A stretch of 64,000 nt of DNA from an uncultured Bacteroidales bacterium (GTDB lineage Bacteria > Bacteroidota > Bacteroidia > Bacteroidales > UBA932). Below the pieces are notes generated by a model. That model ran no database searches. It worked only from the letters and a program-made list of their open reading frames with translations, and was not told where the DNA came from. Position numbers and translations under genes: made by a program. Where the stretch lies: positions 37,983 through 101,982 of the forward strand of contig CAKUTA010000007.1 in assembly GCA_934691625.1 (NCBI GenBank). Direction: 5' to 3'. Positions 18,040 to 27,043 of the stretch are shown in pieces; position 1 is the stretch's first letter, and each line of letters begins with the position of its first letter.

Positions 18040-18894
18040 CTATTTAAGCTCGAGAGTAACATACTCCTTATCACCGCCCTGCGGGAGATAGCCATAAATT
18101 TCCTTTGTATAGGCATGAGCTTCTCCGTCACGGCCATAAGAGAGAACACTGATATTGACCTTGTTCTGTCCGCGAAGCTGGTCAATGGCATCACGGCTGA
18201 TAGCGAACTCTTCCTTTACGACAGTGCCCACAATCCTTGCCTGGAAATCGTTTCTGGAGACAAGTGAGTTATCGAGGTTTCCTTTGTTATCTGAACCCCA
18301 CATATAAGGAGGCCACAGGTACTCGTCACCATCCTTTGCCTCCCATTTGCTGTTGGCCCACTCGGTCGTAGGATCCCAATAGTTATACTGCTGCCATCCA
18401 AGAGTAACCTGTCCTGATTCTACAGAGATGTACTGATAGAGCTCACAGCCTACTTCAAATCCAACATTTGCGAAAGGGCCATCCTCTCTGAAGACCATGC
18501 CTGTCTTAGGATTGGCATCGGTATCGATAAAGAGCGTAAGCTCTGTAGGAAGACCAGTTGACCAGCTTCCATTTCCGTCCCAGGAAGGATCTACCTTCTC
18601 AAGAGCTGGAAGATGATTCACAAACTCTGCATAGCAATAGATATAGTCCGCATCGGAAGTGAATTTTATCGTCTTGAGAGCGACTTTTTCCTTGGCATCT
18701 GCAGGAAGAGTAGCGACTGCAGCTGTGGTGCAGGCATCCCAGTCCGCAAAGTTTCCGTCAATCGCGATCGACTCTGTAGGGGTCTCGTCACCGTCCCCTC
18801 CATTTGGTTTATCTGTAGAAGATGACTTGTCGCAGGAAACGACTGCAGCACCCATCATGATGGCGGCTGCAAAAAACATAAATGTTCTTTTCAT
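18040..18894 (-). CDS. CBM9-like binding lipoprotein (one domain)
   Basis: 284 residues with lipobox AVVSC and a Ser/Lys/Gly-rich linker. The domain starts IAIDGNFADWDACTTAAVATL, then LKTIKFTSDADYIYCYAEF (the family motif SDxDYxYxYxE), LTLFIDTDANPKTGM and LGWQQYNYWDPTTEW. It ends in a basic-aromatic strand (YGYLPQGGDKEYVTLELK). It sits directly after SusD (32-base gap), the position usually taken by a surface glycan-binding protein in SusC/SusD loci, which supports that role. Ligand unknown. Confidence 0.78.
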   Translation of the reverse strand: MKRTFMFFAAAIMMGAAVVSCDKSSSTDKPNGGDGDETPTESIAIDGNFADWDACTTAAVATLPADAKEKVALKTIKFTSDADYIYCYAEFVNHLPALEKVDPSWDGNGSWSTGLPTELTLFIDTDANPKTGMVFREDGPFANVGFEVGCELYQYISVESGQVTLGWQQYNYWDPTTEWANSKWEAKDGDEYLWPPYMWGSDNKGNLDNSLVSRNDFQARIVGTVVKEEFAISRDAIDQLRGQNKVNISVLSYGRDGEAHAYTKEIYGYLPQGGDKEYVTLELK

Positions 18895-18926
18895 GTTGTT
18901 TTTGTGTTTGAATTGTTAAAAAGTGA

Positions 18927-20717
18927 TTATTTCTTTTTGGTCTCCCAATTAGGATTCTGCTTGAGGTTTGTATTAAGAGCCAGATCCTCAGACGGAAGCG
19001 GCATCAGGTAATCGCGGGACTCGTCGAAGACATGCTGCGTTTTCTGATGGGGATCCGCATAACCTTTGTTCTCGCCGCTGAGCGTAATAGTCTTGCCGGC
19101 CTGAAGCACATTGTAAGTGACCCTTTCATCAAGACCAGCAGGTCTCTCTTTAGTGTAAATCCAGACTTCAGGCTCGCCGTCATTGTCAAGATCAAATCCG
19201 CGGTCAATACCAGGGAAATACATTCCGTAGAAATTCTGCTCAATGCACTTGCCAGCCTTCCATCTCATCAGGTCATACCATCTGAAGTCGCCTTCTTCAG
19301 CAAGCTCAATCACTCTTTCACGACGGATTTCAAGGATGACACCCTTATTCGTGCCCTTTACATTCGGATAGCCGTATTCCGCACTTGACATATAGGCACT
19401 TGGTGATGCATTTGCTTCTGCAAGTTTCAGGTTCGGCATTCCGACGCGGTCGCGCAAAGGTTTAATACTCAAATCAATGTCATCTTGAGTAATGCTTACA
19501 TCTGTACGCTCGGCCATGGCTTCCGCATAGTTGAGATAAACCTCTGCCGCACGGAAAATAGGCATATCATTGTCAGTCGCCATCCAGCGCCCTGTCTCAA
19601 GGACATTATTGCTCTGGGCATACTTCACCACCTGATAGCCAGTGCAGCTGGTGTTAAAATCGCCGACCATCAGAGAATCCGCGTCAATGCGATGGTAACC
19701 CGGGCAGCGCATGGTCTGAGCCAGACGAGGATCACGGCCTGTCATCTCCTCATAGTATTCCTTGGTCTCCCAGCCATCCTTGGCAGTAAACTCTGTTCCA
19801 TCAGCCATAAGATAGCTGTCAACAAACTTTTTATTGAAAGCATACTGATTCTGCCCGAAAGTGTTGTAGGTGGCGAAATGTGAAAGGCCTAGAGAATAGC
19901 TATAAGCCTTGGCAAGAATGATCTCATCACTGTTTGCCACCTGGGAGGCGAATAGCATCATATAATCCTCGGCAGGCTTTCCGGTACTGTAGATCTTGTA
20001 AGGAGAAGTCGTTATGAACTCTTTCGCCGCAGAAGCAGCCTGCGCGAGATAGTAGTTCCCGTCGTGCTCGGCACCGTCATTGCCATGATAGTTCCGCCAA
20101 GTGCCCTCGAAAAGGCAGAAACGGGACTTGAGAGCAAGAGCTGTCCACTTGGAGATTTTATATAAGTTCTTCTCAGATGTGAGATGTGCTATAGCAAAGT
20201 CAATGTCCTCGAGCATCTTGCCCATGACATAGTCCCTGGAATCTCTCGCCTTGTAGAGTTCATTGCGTTCCCTGATGCTGAGCTCATGGTCGTACCATGG
20301 GACATCTCCGAAATCACGAACCTTAAGGAAATAGAAATACGCCCTGAAGAAACGCCCGACTGCCTCGTACTCAGTCCTGACTGATGCATCGTCACAGTTG
20401 CCGAGATTATCTAGCATATTATTGATATCACGGAGTGTGCCCCAGTCCCAGCCTCCTCCGGAAGAAGGAACTGTACGTAGTTTTCCTCCACGTATCTTCA
20501 TTGGAAGAGTGGTCCTGAAACAGATGTCGCTTTCCTCGTCGAAGAACGGGCCTTTGAAAAGGTCTGCATAGAATGTATTGGAAACATTCTCGAACTGGGC
20601 CGCATCCTTGAAGTAAGAGTCTGAGGTTTCCTTGTCGAGAGGGAACTTGTCAAGACTGCACGCAGAAATGCCGAATACGGCGGCTACGGTAAGATAAAGT
20701 ATATTCTTGATTTTCAT
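18927..20717 (-). CDS. SusD/RagB-like surface lipoprotein (downstream module)
   Basis: 596 residues with lipobox GISAC. SusD features: KFPLDKETSDSYFKDAAQFE at the start, the segment AVGRFFRAYFYFLKVRDFGDVPWYDHEL (about 130-157), YLAQAASAAKEFI, FRAAEVYLNYAEAMAE (about 392-407), IRRERVIELAEEGDFRWYDLMRWKAG (about 465-490), and a final DESRDYLMPLPSEDLALNTNLKQNPNW. It is the glycan-binding partner of the SusC at 20733-23987 (15-base gap). Confidence 0.95.
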   Translation of the reverse strand: MKIKNILYLTVAAVFGISACSLDKFPLDKETSDSYFKDAAQFENVSNTFYADLFKGPFFDEESDICFRTTLPMKIRGGKLRTVPSSGGGWDWGTLRDINNMLDNLGNCDDASVRTEYEAVGRFFRAYFYFLKVRDFGDVPWYDHELSIRERNELYKARDSRDYVMGKMLEDIDFAIAHLTSEKNLYKISKWTALALKSRFCLFEGTWRNYHGNDGAEHDGNYYLAQAASAAKEFITTSPYKIYSTGKPAEDYMMLFASQVANSDEIILAKAYSYSLGLSHFATYNTFGQNQYAFNKKFVDSYLMADGTEFTAKDGWETKEYYEEMTGRDPRLAQTMRCPGYHRIDADSLMVGDFNTSCTGYQVVKYAQSNNVLETGRWMATDNDMPIFRAAEVYLNYAEAMAERTDVSITQDDIDLSIKPLRDRVGMPNLKLAEANASPSAYMSSAEYGYPNVKGTNKGVILEIRRERVIELAEEGDFRWYDLMRWKAGKCIEQNFYGMYFPGIDRGFDLDNDGEPEVWIYTKERPAGLDERVTYNVLQAGKTITLSGENKGYADPHQKTQHVFDESRDYLMPLPSEDLALNTNLKQNPNWETKKK

Positions 20718-20732
20718 ACAGATTCCTCCTTA

Positions 20733-23700
20733 TTAGAATGTTATATCCACGCCGAACACAAAAGACTTCTGGTAAGGATAGTAGTAGCCGAAAGAGCTCT
20801 GCTTTGCCATCGCCTCCGGATCCATATAGCGCGAGACTTTCGTCAGCGGCGAGAGATAGCCGAGATTCTCTCCGGTAAAGTAAACCCTCAATGAACTAAT
20901 GAACGTCTTGGAGAGGACCTTTTCAGGAATGGTATAGCCGAGAGTGAGATTCTTCAGACGGCAATATGCAAGATTCTGGAGGTAACGGTCATTGGTCATT
21001 GTCAGATAGGTAGTGCCCTTATTGGCCTGCCATCCTCTAGGACGAGGGAAATATGCTCCGGTATTGTCTTCACTCCAGACATTGTCCATATAGTTCTTAG
21101 GGATATATGTTGCCTGAGGGCGGTTATATGCTACCCAGAACGCCTGGTTGTCTGTCGGAGGATACCAGTTGAGACGGCCAATGCCCTGAATGAACATCGA
21201 GAAATCAAAGCCGAGCCACTGCGCCGTGATATTAATTCCGTACTGGAAGCGCGGAAGGGAGTTTCCGATGATGGTGAGGTCGCCCGAGTTGTCCACAGTG
21301 TAGGCGCCACGTGAAATCACATTGTCACCGTCAAGGTCACGGATACGGAGGTCGCCACCTTTCCAGCCGCCTGTCAGATTTCCCTGGAGATACGACTGGT
21401 CAACCTTGGAGGTATATTCTGCCGCAGCAGCGTCAGACTCGAAAAGTCCATCGGTACGGAATCCCCAGATTTCACCGAATGTCATACCCTCATAATAGGT
21501 TCCAAGCACCTTTGAAGGGTTCTTGTATTTGGTAAGCTTTGTAATGTAGTCACTATAGTTCACATTCACGCCATAGGTGAAAGGCCTGCCGGCAAGGGTG
21601 AAAGTGTCCTTCCAGGACAAAGTCAGCTCAATACCCTTTGAACGAAGGTTTGCAGCATTTGCGCTAGGAGCGGCTGCGCCATAGACTGATGGAACCGCCT
21701 CTCCTGAGGTAATCATTCCCCTGGTGTCACGGATATAGGCATCACCGGTAAATGCGAGACGATTTCCAAGGAAGCCAAGGTCGAGTCCGAGATTGTAATG
21801 GTAGGTAGTCTCCCAGGTAAGTCCGTCCATACTTGAAGAGCCGACTGTAGCTCCGTTCGGTTTGTTGGATGCACCGTTCTCGAAAATATAACCGAGGTTA
21901 TAAGTGGAGACGGAACGGATGTAGGCATAGTCTGCAACCTGCTGGTTACCAAGCGCACCGTAAGAGAATCTGAACTTGAACAGATCCCATCCGGACTTCA
22001 ACGGTTCCCAGAATTTCTCTTCAGAAAGTTTCCAGCCCAATGATGCTGAAGGGAAGAAGCCCCAACGGCTATTACGTGCAAAACGAGATGTTCCGTCGTA
22101 ACGCCCGCTGACTTCTACGAGATATTTGCCCATATAGTCGTAGTTGAGCCTTGCGAACACACCGGCAAGAGCATACTCCGTCTGGTTTCCATTGACAGTA
22201 AACTCCTTGTTGCCTTTCGAGTTAGGCTGTACAAGATTGTATTCGCTGAGGTATTCGGAAGAAAGATTACGTCCACTGGTATAAGTGTAGCGGTAGTGCT
22301 GAGTCTCGTAATTGTAACCCGCTGTGGCATTGACATTATGCTTATCCTTTATGGATGTATGATAGGTAGCATAGACATTGGTCGCAATATAGCGGGTATA
22401 GGCGAAACTATCTTCCAGCATATTCTGGAAACGGCCGTAGTCTTCAGTGAGAATCTCTCCCGGATACATGCTGTAGGTACATGGCACCCAACGGTTTGTA
22501 GAACGGTCGTTATTGAATGTGTAGGTGAAATTCGCACGGATGTCCAATCCTTCAATCGGGTGAACGCCGAGTTCCGCGGTATTGGAGAGATTGTATTTCT
22601 TCTTATTGTTCACCTTCTTGTCATCAAGCAGCTCGATGTGGCAGCCGTTGGTGACATTGCTGTCTGTAAAGATGGTCTTATAGACATTAGTCCCGTCCGG
22701 GTTACGGAGAGGAATGCTGGCAAGCCCGTGAACCTGAGAATACATGAAGGTATAGTTGTAGTTACTGTTGCCCGGCCAGTCATAGTCTGAGGTATAGAAG
22801 CCGAGGTTATCACTGAGTGTGATGTACTTGTTTATCTTGAACTCAAGCTTGCTCCGGAGATTGTATTTGTTGTACTTGTCCGGGCGTACACGGAATGTTC
22901 CCTCCTTGTGCTCGTAGCCGCCGGAAAAATAGTATTTGAAGAACTCGGAGCCGCCGGATACTGACACATTGTGCTGAGTGAAAGGGTTCATCGTCCTGTA
23001 AAGTTCCTTGTACCAGTCGGTATTGCAGTAGTATATGTAGCTCATTCTGCCGTTTCGCATTTCCTGAAGAACCCAAGGCCTTTCAGGATTTTCGGTCTTG
23101 TCATTGCGGCGGATGTAGAGCTGATGCATATCCTCCTCAGTATAATGAGTGTAATTCGTGCCGTTGGTGGCGAAAGTGAAGAGGTCATTGATATAAACAG
23201 AATCATAACCTCTGGACTCATAGTCGGTACGTGTAGTAGGGACAGAAAAGCCTCCATGTCCGCTGTATCGCACAACAGGCTTGCCCTTGCTGTCCTTGCC
23301 GCTCTTGGTGGTTATGAGAACCACTCCAAATGATGCGCGGGCTCCGTAGATGGCTGCGGAAGAGGCATCTTTCAGCACTGACACCGACTCCACATCCTGA
23401 GGATTGACTTTTGCCATATCACCCTCGACTCCGTCAATAAGAACGAGCGGGGAACCTCCATTGATGGAGTTGTAGCCGCGGATATTGATGGATGCCACAT
23501 CGTCAGGTGAACCGTTGGACGTGGACACAAACATTCCTGGGACTGAGCCTTGAAGCATGTGTGTAAGTGTCGGGGATGTTCTGTTGCTGATTTCCTTGGA
23601 AGTGACAGTCGAAACGGCTCCTGTCAGGTTAACTTTCTTCTGCACGCCATAGCCGACCACGACTGTTTCCTGAAGGTTCATAGCATCTTCGGTCATATAG

Positions 23701-23987
23701 ACCGTGATATTATCTTGACCCGGCTGCACTGTCTGCCTCACGGTAGAATAGCCGAGGCAAACGAATTCGAGAGTCACAGTTCCAGAAGGAACGGTCAATG
23801 AAAATGCTCCGTCCATATCAGTCACGACGCCGTTTGAAGGGGACGACATCACTGTAATGCCCATAAGAGGCTGCTTCGCAGCATCGAAGACATGTCCACT
23901 GACAGCCCTGGACTGCGCAAATGCCCCCAGACTGCACATCAGCAGTGCTGATATCAGGAAAAATTTACGTAACGCTTTGTGATACAT
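20733..23987 (-). CDS. SusC/RagA family TonB-linked outer membrane protein (downstream module)
   Basis: 1084 residues from ATG 23987 (MYHKALRKFF). A frame extension to 24014 would need a TTG overlapping the upstream stop region and is rejected. The signal peptide ends GAFAQ. Next comes a carboxypeptidase-regulatory-like domain (SGHVFDAAKQPLMGITV), TonB-box-like ETVVVGYG, and the plug with PLVLIDGVEGD and VESVSVLKDASSAAIYGARAS. The barrel ends FVFGVDITF. It pairs with the SusD at 18927. It starts 16 bases after the stop of the DUF4874/DUF4832 gene upstream, so it is likely part of one long transcript rather than the head of a separate operon. Confidence 0.95.
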   Translation of the reverse strand: MYHKALRKFFLISALLMCSLGAFAQSRAVSGHVFDAAKQPLMGITVMSSPSNGVVTDMDGAFSLTVPSGTVTLEFVCLGYSTVRQTVQPGQDNITVYMTEDAMNLQETVVVGYGVQKKVNLTGAVSTVTSKEISNRTSPTLTHMLQGSVPGMFVSTSNGSPDDVASINIRGYNSINGGSPLVLIDGVEGDMAKVNPQDVESVSVLKDASSAAIYGARASFGVVLITTKSGKDSKGKPVVRYSGHGGFSVPTTRTDYESRGYDSVYINDLFTFATNGTNYTHYTEEDMHQLYIRRNDKTENPERPWVLQEMRNGRMSYIYYCNTDWYKELYRTMNPFTQHNVSVSGGSEFFKYYFSGGYEHKEGTFRVRPDKYNKYNLRSKLEFKINKYITLSDNLGFYTSDYDWPGNSNYNYTFMYSQVHGLASIPLRNPDGTNVYKTIFTDSNVTNGCHIELLDDKKVNNKKKYNLSNTAELGVHPIEGLDIRANFTYTFNNDRSTNRWVPCTYSMYPGEILTEDYGRFQNMLEDSFAYTRYIATNVYATYHTSIKDKHNVNATAGYNYETQHYRYTYTSGRNLSSEYLSEYNLVQPNSKGNKEFTVNGNQTEYALAGVFARLNYDYMGKYLVEVSGRYDGTSRFARNSRWGFFPSASLGWKLSEEKFWEPLKSGWDLFKFRFSYGALGNQQVADYAYIRSVSTYNLGYIFENGASNKPNGATVGSSSMDGLTWETTYHYNLGLDLGFLGNRLAFTGDAYIRDTRGMITSGEAVPSVYGAAAPSANAANLRSKGIELTLSWKDTFTLAGRPFTYGVNVNYSDYITKLTKYKNPSKVLGTYYEGMTFGEIWGFRTDGLFESDAAAAEYTSKVDQSYLQGNLTGGWKGGDLRIRDLDGDNVISRGAYTVDNSGDLTIIGNSLPRFQYGINITAQWLGFDFSMFIQGIGRLNWYPPTDNQAFWVAYNRPQATYIPKNYMDNVWSEDNTGAYFPRPRGWQANKGTTYLTMTNDRYLQNLAYCRLKNLTLGYTIPEKVLSKTFISSLRVYFTGENLGYLSPLTKVSRYMDPEAMAKQSSFGYYYPYQKSFVFGVDITF

Positions 23988-24003
23988 ATAGTTATTGGTT
24001 TGA

Positions 24004-25500
24004 TTATTCTGCAATAAATGAAGCCACTCTATTGTAGCCCGACGTCCCGTCCCAGATTCCCCTGTTCGCGAAACGCACGCTGAAATCAGGATTATCGTGG
24101 AGTTTCGGAGCTATGTCCGGAAGGTTAATGAAGAGCGTATAGCTCTCACCTTTTTTCAAGGTCTCAGGCAGCAGCAGTTCCTCATCATATTCATAATGCT
24201 TGCAGCCTTTCCAGTCCCGCGGATCCTTTTTCGATACATAGACATATTTTTCTGTCCAGTCATTGTCATTGCGGATGATGAACTCAAGTCTGCGTTCATT
24301 GATAAGGGATGCGAAGCCATAGTTGGAGATACAATATTTCATCAGAAATTCGCCACCGGCAGTGAAGTGCCCGTAGAATGACGCCCCGTTCAGCACAAAA
24401 CGGTACCCGACACGGGAGGTAAGGTCCGTGTGGCACTTGTTCTGTTTCCAGTAGTCCACGATCTCACCATTCCAGATACGTAGATAAGAGAGATGGAATT
24501 CACGCATGTGCTTGTTGGCATATCCGCACTCGCAATATGTGTAGTCGCTCTGGAAGCAGGACTCCCCTCCAATGCTCATATAATTGCCCTCAGTACGGAG
24601 AAGCTTCTTGTCAGGCGTGCCGCCATAGGTTCCTCCATCAATGGAATTGACGAAATAACAGTCGCAATGGTTCGTAAGGCGGGAGCCATAATCACCATTG
24701 AAAGCAGTAGCAACGCTTACGGTGTCGGCAAGTTTATATTGCCGGCCGAGAATGTAGCTCATGGCGCTACGTTTCTGACCGACAGTGCGGACAGCGACCA
24801 TCCTGTCTTTCGGGAAACTGTCCAGAAGAGCCCTCACGATCGTGCCCTTCTGCTGATCCGTCTTGATATTGGTGGTAGTGTGCCATTCGCCATAAACCCC
24901 TACAAATCCAGCCTGCAGTATATATATGACATCCTTGTACTCCTCCCAGATAGGAGCAAGCTGCTGGATATGCCTGAGAATCTGTGACAATTCCGGCTCC
25001 ATCATCTCTGCCTTGTCACTCCAGGAATAGGCATGACGCAGAACGACCTTGCATCCGGCCTCCCGTTCACGTTCAAAATGAGTACGGAGAACAGCGAGAG
25101 CCTCTTCCGGGATATCACAACGGAGATAGTCGCAGAAATAGACTCCAAGATAATGCAAAGTGCAGTTAAGGCTGCGGCATTTCTTCAGACGGTCCACAGT
25201 GAATGGCTGAGGGATGTTGCCATCCTTGAAATGATATTCAAGCTGCTCATAGGACCCGCGCTCAGGAGAGCAGAATTCCGATTTCTCATACTGGTAAGTC
25301 ACCATATAGTCAAACGGAGGCTTTGGAGCATTGAAGCTCTCCACCGGTCCCTCGAATCCGTCGAGAGACCAGCCGGCAAACGGATCAAAGTCCAATGTGT
25401 TCGTGTCCTCATCCATCGGATCCTTCTGGCACGAGCCCACGGCAAAAGCCGATGTAATGAGCAAAGCCGTTGTTGCAATCCTATGTATCAATGTTGTCAT
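24004..25500 (-). CDS. DUF4874/DUF4832 lipoprotein, putative glycoside hydrolase (paralog 2)
   Basis: 498 residues from ATG 25500 (MTTLIHRIA); the longer frame to 25578 runs inside the neighbour. Lipobox AVGSC. Conserved blocks: SPERGSYEQLEYHF, GCKVVLRHAYSW, QAGFVGVYGEWHTTTN, MVAVRTVGQKRSAMSY, AFNGDYGSRLTNHCDC, SIGGESC, then the beta domain with RVGYRFVLNGASFYG and LPDIAPKLHDNPDFSVRFANRG. The Glu of GEW and the Glu of GGESC are kept in all three paralogs and are the best catalytic candidates. It is 10 bases downstream of paralog 3 and clearly its closest relative (PFDYMVTYQYEKSEFC against PFEYAITYEYDRDEFC). Confidence 0.85.
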   Translation of the reverse strand: MTTLIHRIATTALLITSAFAVGSCQKDPMDEDTNTLDFDPFAGWSLDGFEGPVESFNAPKPPFDYMVTYQYEKSEFCSPERGSYEQLEYHFKDGNIPQPFTVDRLKKCRSLNCTLHYLGVYFCDYLRCDIPEEALAVLRTHFEREREAGCKVVLRHAYSWSDKAEMMEPELSQILRHIQQLAPIWEEYKDVIYILQAGFVGVYGEWHTTTNIKTDQQKGTIVRALLDSFPKDRMVAVRTVGQKRSAMSYILGRQYKLADTVSVATAFNGDYGSRLTNHCDCYFVNSIDGGTYGGTPDKKLLRTEGNYMSIGGESCFQSDYTYCECGYANKHMREFHLSYLRIWNGEIVDYWKQNKCHTDLTSRVGYRFVLNGASFYGHFTAGGEFLMKYCISNYGFASLINERRLEFIIRNDNDWTEKYVYVSKKDPRDWKGCKHYEYDEELLLPETLKKGESYTLFINLPDIAPKLHDNPDFSVRFANRGIWDGTSGYNRVASFIAE

Positions 25501-25510
25501 ATTCCGATTA

Positions 25511-27010
25511 TTATTCTGCCTTGAACGCAGCAATTCTGTTATATCCTGTTTTCTCATCCCAGACGCCACGGCTCGCAACCCTCACACTGTAGGAAGGATT
25601 GTCGTGAAGATTCGGGGCAACATCCGGAAGGTTCAGCCAGAGAGTATAGCTTGAGCCAGCTTTCAGTGTTTCCGGAAGTCTGAGCTTTTCGTCCCATTCG
25701 TAATGATGGCATCCCTTCCAGTCCCGCGGATCCTTTTCTGAAACAAACACATATTTTTCAGAAGGGTCATTGTCATTGGTCAGAATAAGCTCGATCTTTC
25801 TCTCATTGATAAGGGACGCGAAGCCATAATTGGTCAGGCACATCTTCATCAGGAAGTCGCCGCCGGCAGTAAACTTGCCGAAAAACGATGCGCCATTGAA
25901 CACGAAGCGGTAGCCGATACGAGTCGAGAGATCCTTATTGCAGCCGTTGTTTTTCCAATAATCGACGATTGCATAGTGGTTAGAGAGGTAGGACCAATGA
26001 AATTCGCGCAGGTGATTGTTGGAGTACTCGCAGTCACAGTAAGTATAGTCACCGACAAAGCAGGACTCTCCACCGACAGATACATAGTTGCCTTCAGTGC
26101 GGAGAAGCTTCTTGTCAGATGTTCCTGAAAATGTGCCGGCATCATTGCCATTTACGAGCACACAGTCATTGTGGTTGCCCAGACGGGAATTGTATGAGCC
26201 GTCAAATGCAGTCGCTGCCGTAATCGTATCGGCAAGAGAGTAGTGCCCGTCATTGATATACTTCATCACGAGTCTCTTGTGTCCAGGTGTACGGAGAGCA
26301 ATCTGCCTGTCTTTCGGAGTATGGTCAAGATAGCATTTGACCAGCTCGCCCTTCTGCTCAGACGTAGTGATATTGGTGAGGGTATGCCATTCTCCATAAA
26401 CACCGATGAACCCTCCCTGGAAGACATATATCACGTCCTTAAACTCATTCCAGATCGGAGAAAGCTGTTCAATATGGCGCTTGATCCATTTGAGTTCAGG
26501 CTCCTGCACAGGCCATTTGTTGTCCCATGAATATGCATGCCGGAGAATCACCTTCGTTCCGGCCTCACGCTCAAGAGTGAAGTGGGTGCGCAGCAGGTCA
26601 AGAGCCTCCTGCGGAATGTCTGATTCAAGGTAGTCACAAAGATAGACGCCGAGATAGTGCAATGTGCAATTAGTCTTCTTGCAGGACTCCAGACGCTCAA
26701 GAGTGTAGGGTTTCGGAAATCCATTGGTAGCCACATCCTTGAAATGGTATTCAAGAGGGGCATACGGGCCACGCTCAGGGTTGCAGAACTCGTCTCTGTC
26801 GTATTCGTAGGTAATGGCGTACTCAAATGGTGCTTCCGGAGCCTTGAAGCTCTCTACCTTATCCTCTAGCACGCTCTCTACCGGCCATCCGTTTGTCGGG
26901 TCAAAGCCGTTCGTCAGCTCGCCTTCACCATCAGCAGTGCCTTCTTTCTGGCATCCGGAGAGCACTGCCATACTCAGCAATGCTGCTATATAAATCTTAT
27001 TTGTCATCAT
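25511..27010 (-). CDS. DUF4874/DUF4832 lipoprotein, putative glycoside hydrolase (paralog 3)
   Basis: 499 residues with lipobox VLSGC and two adjacent Met codons at the start. Same architecture as paralog 2 throughout: FCNPERGPYAPLEYHF, KVILRHAYSW, FQGGFIGVYGEWHTLTN, IALRTPGHKRLVMKY, AFDGSYNSRLGNHNDC, VGGESC, RIGYRFVFNGASFFGKFTAGGDFLMK and LPDVAPNLHDNPSYSVRVASRG. The two lie head to tail with a 10-base gap, pointing to a tandem duplication. It follows the GH31 gene by 33 bases, so its product probably works on the same substrate as that enzyme. Confidence 0.85.
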   Translation of the reverse strand: MMTNKIYIAALLSMAVLSGCQKEGTADGEGELTNGFDPTNGWPVESVLEDKVESFKAPEAPFEYAITYEYDRDEFCNPERGPYAPLEYHFKDVATNGFPKPYTLERLESCKKTNCTLHYLGVYLCDYLESDIPQEALDLLRTHFTLEREAGTKVILRHAYSWDNKWPVQEPELKWIKRHIEQLSPIWNEFKDVIYVFQGGFIGVYGEWHTLTNITTSEQKGELVKCYLDHTPKDRQIALRTPGHKRLVMKYINDGHYSLADTITAATAFDGSYNSRLGNHNDCVLVNGNDAGTFSGTSDKKLLRTEGNYVSVGGESCFVGDYTYCDCEYSNNHLREFHWSYLSNHYAIVDYWKNNGCNKDLSTRIGYRFVFNGASFFGKFTAGGDFLMKMCLTNYGFASLINERKIELILTNDNDPSEKYVFVSEKDPRDWKGCHHYEWDEKLRLPETLKAGSSYTLWLNLPDVAPNLHDNPSYSVRVASRGVWDEKTGYNRIAAFKAE

Positions 27011-27043
27011 TTCAAAACAGATTTTAAATCTCTTGCCTTGGCA

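Noticed and set aside
24004..25578. Longer N-terminus of DUF4874/DUF4832 paralog 2
   Set aside because: It would run inside the preceding gene; the lipoprotein signal starts at ATG 25500.
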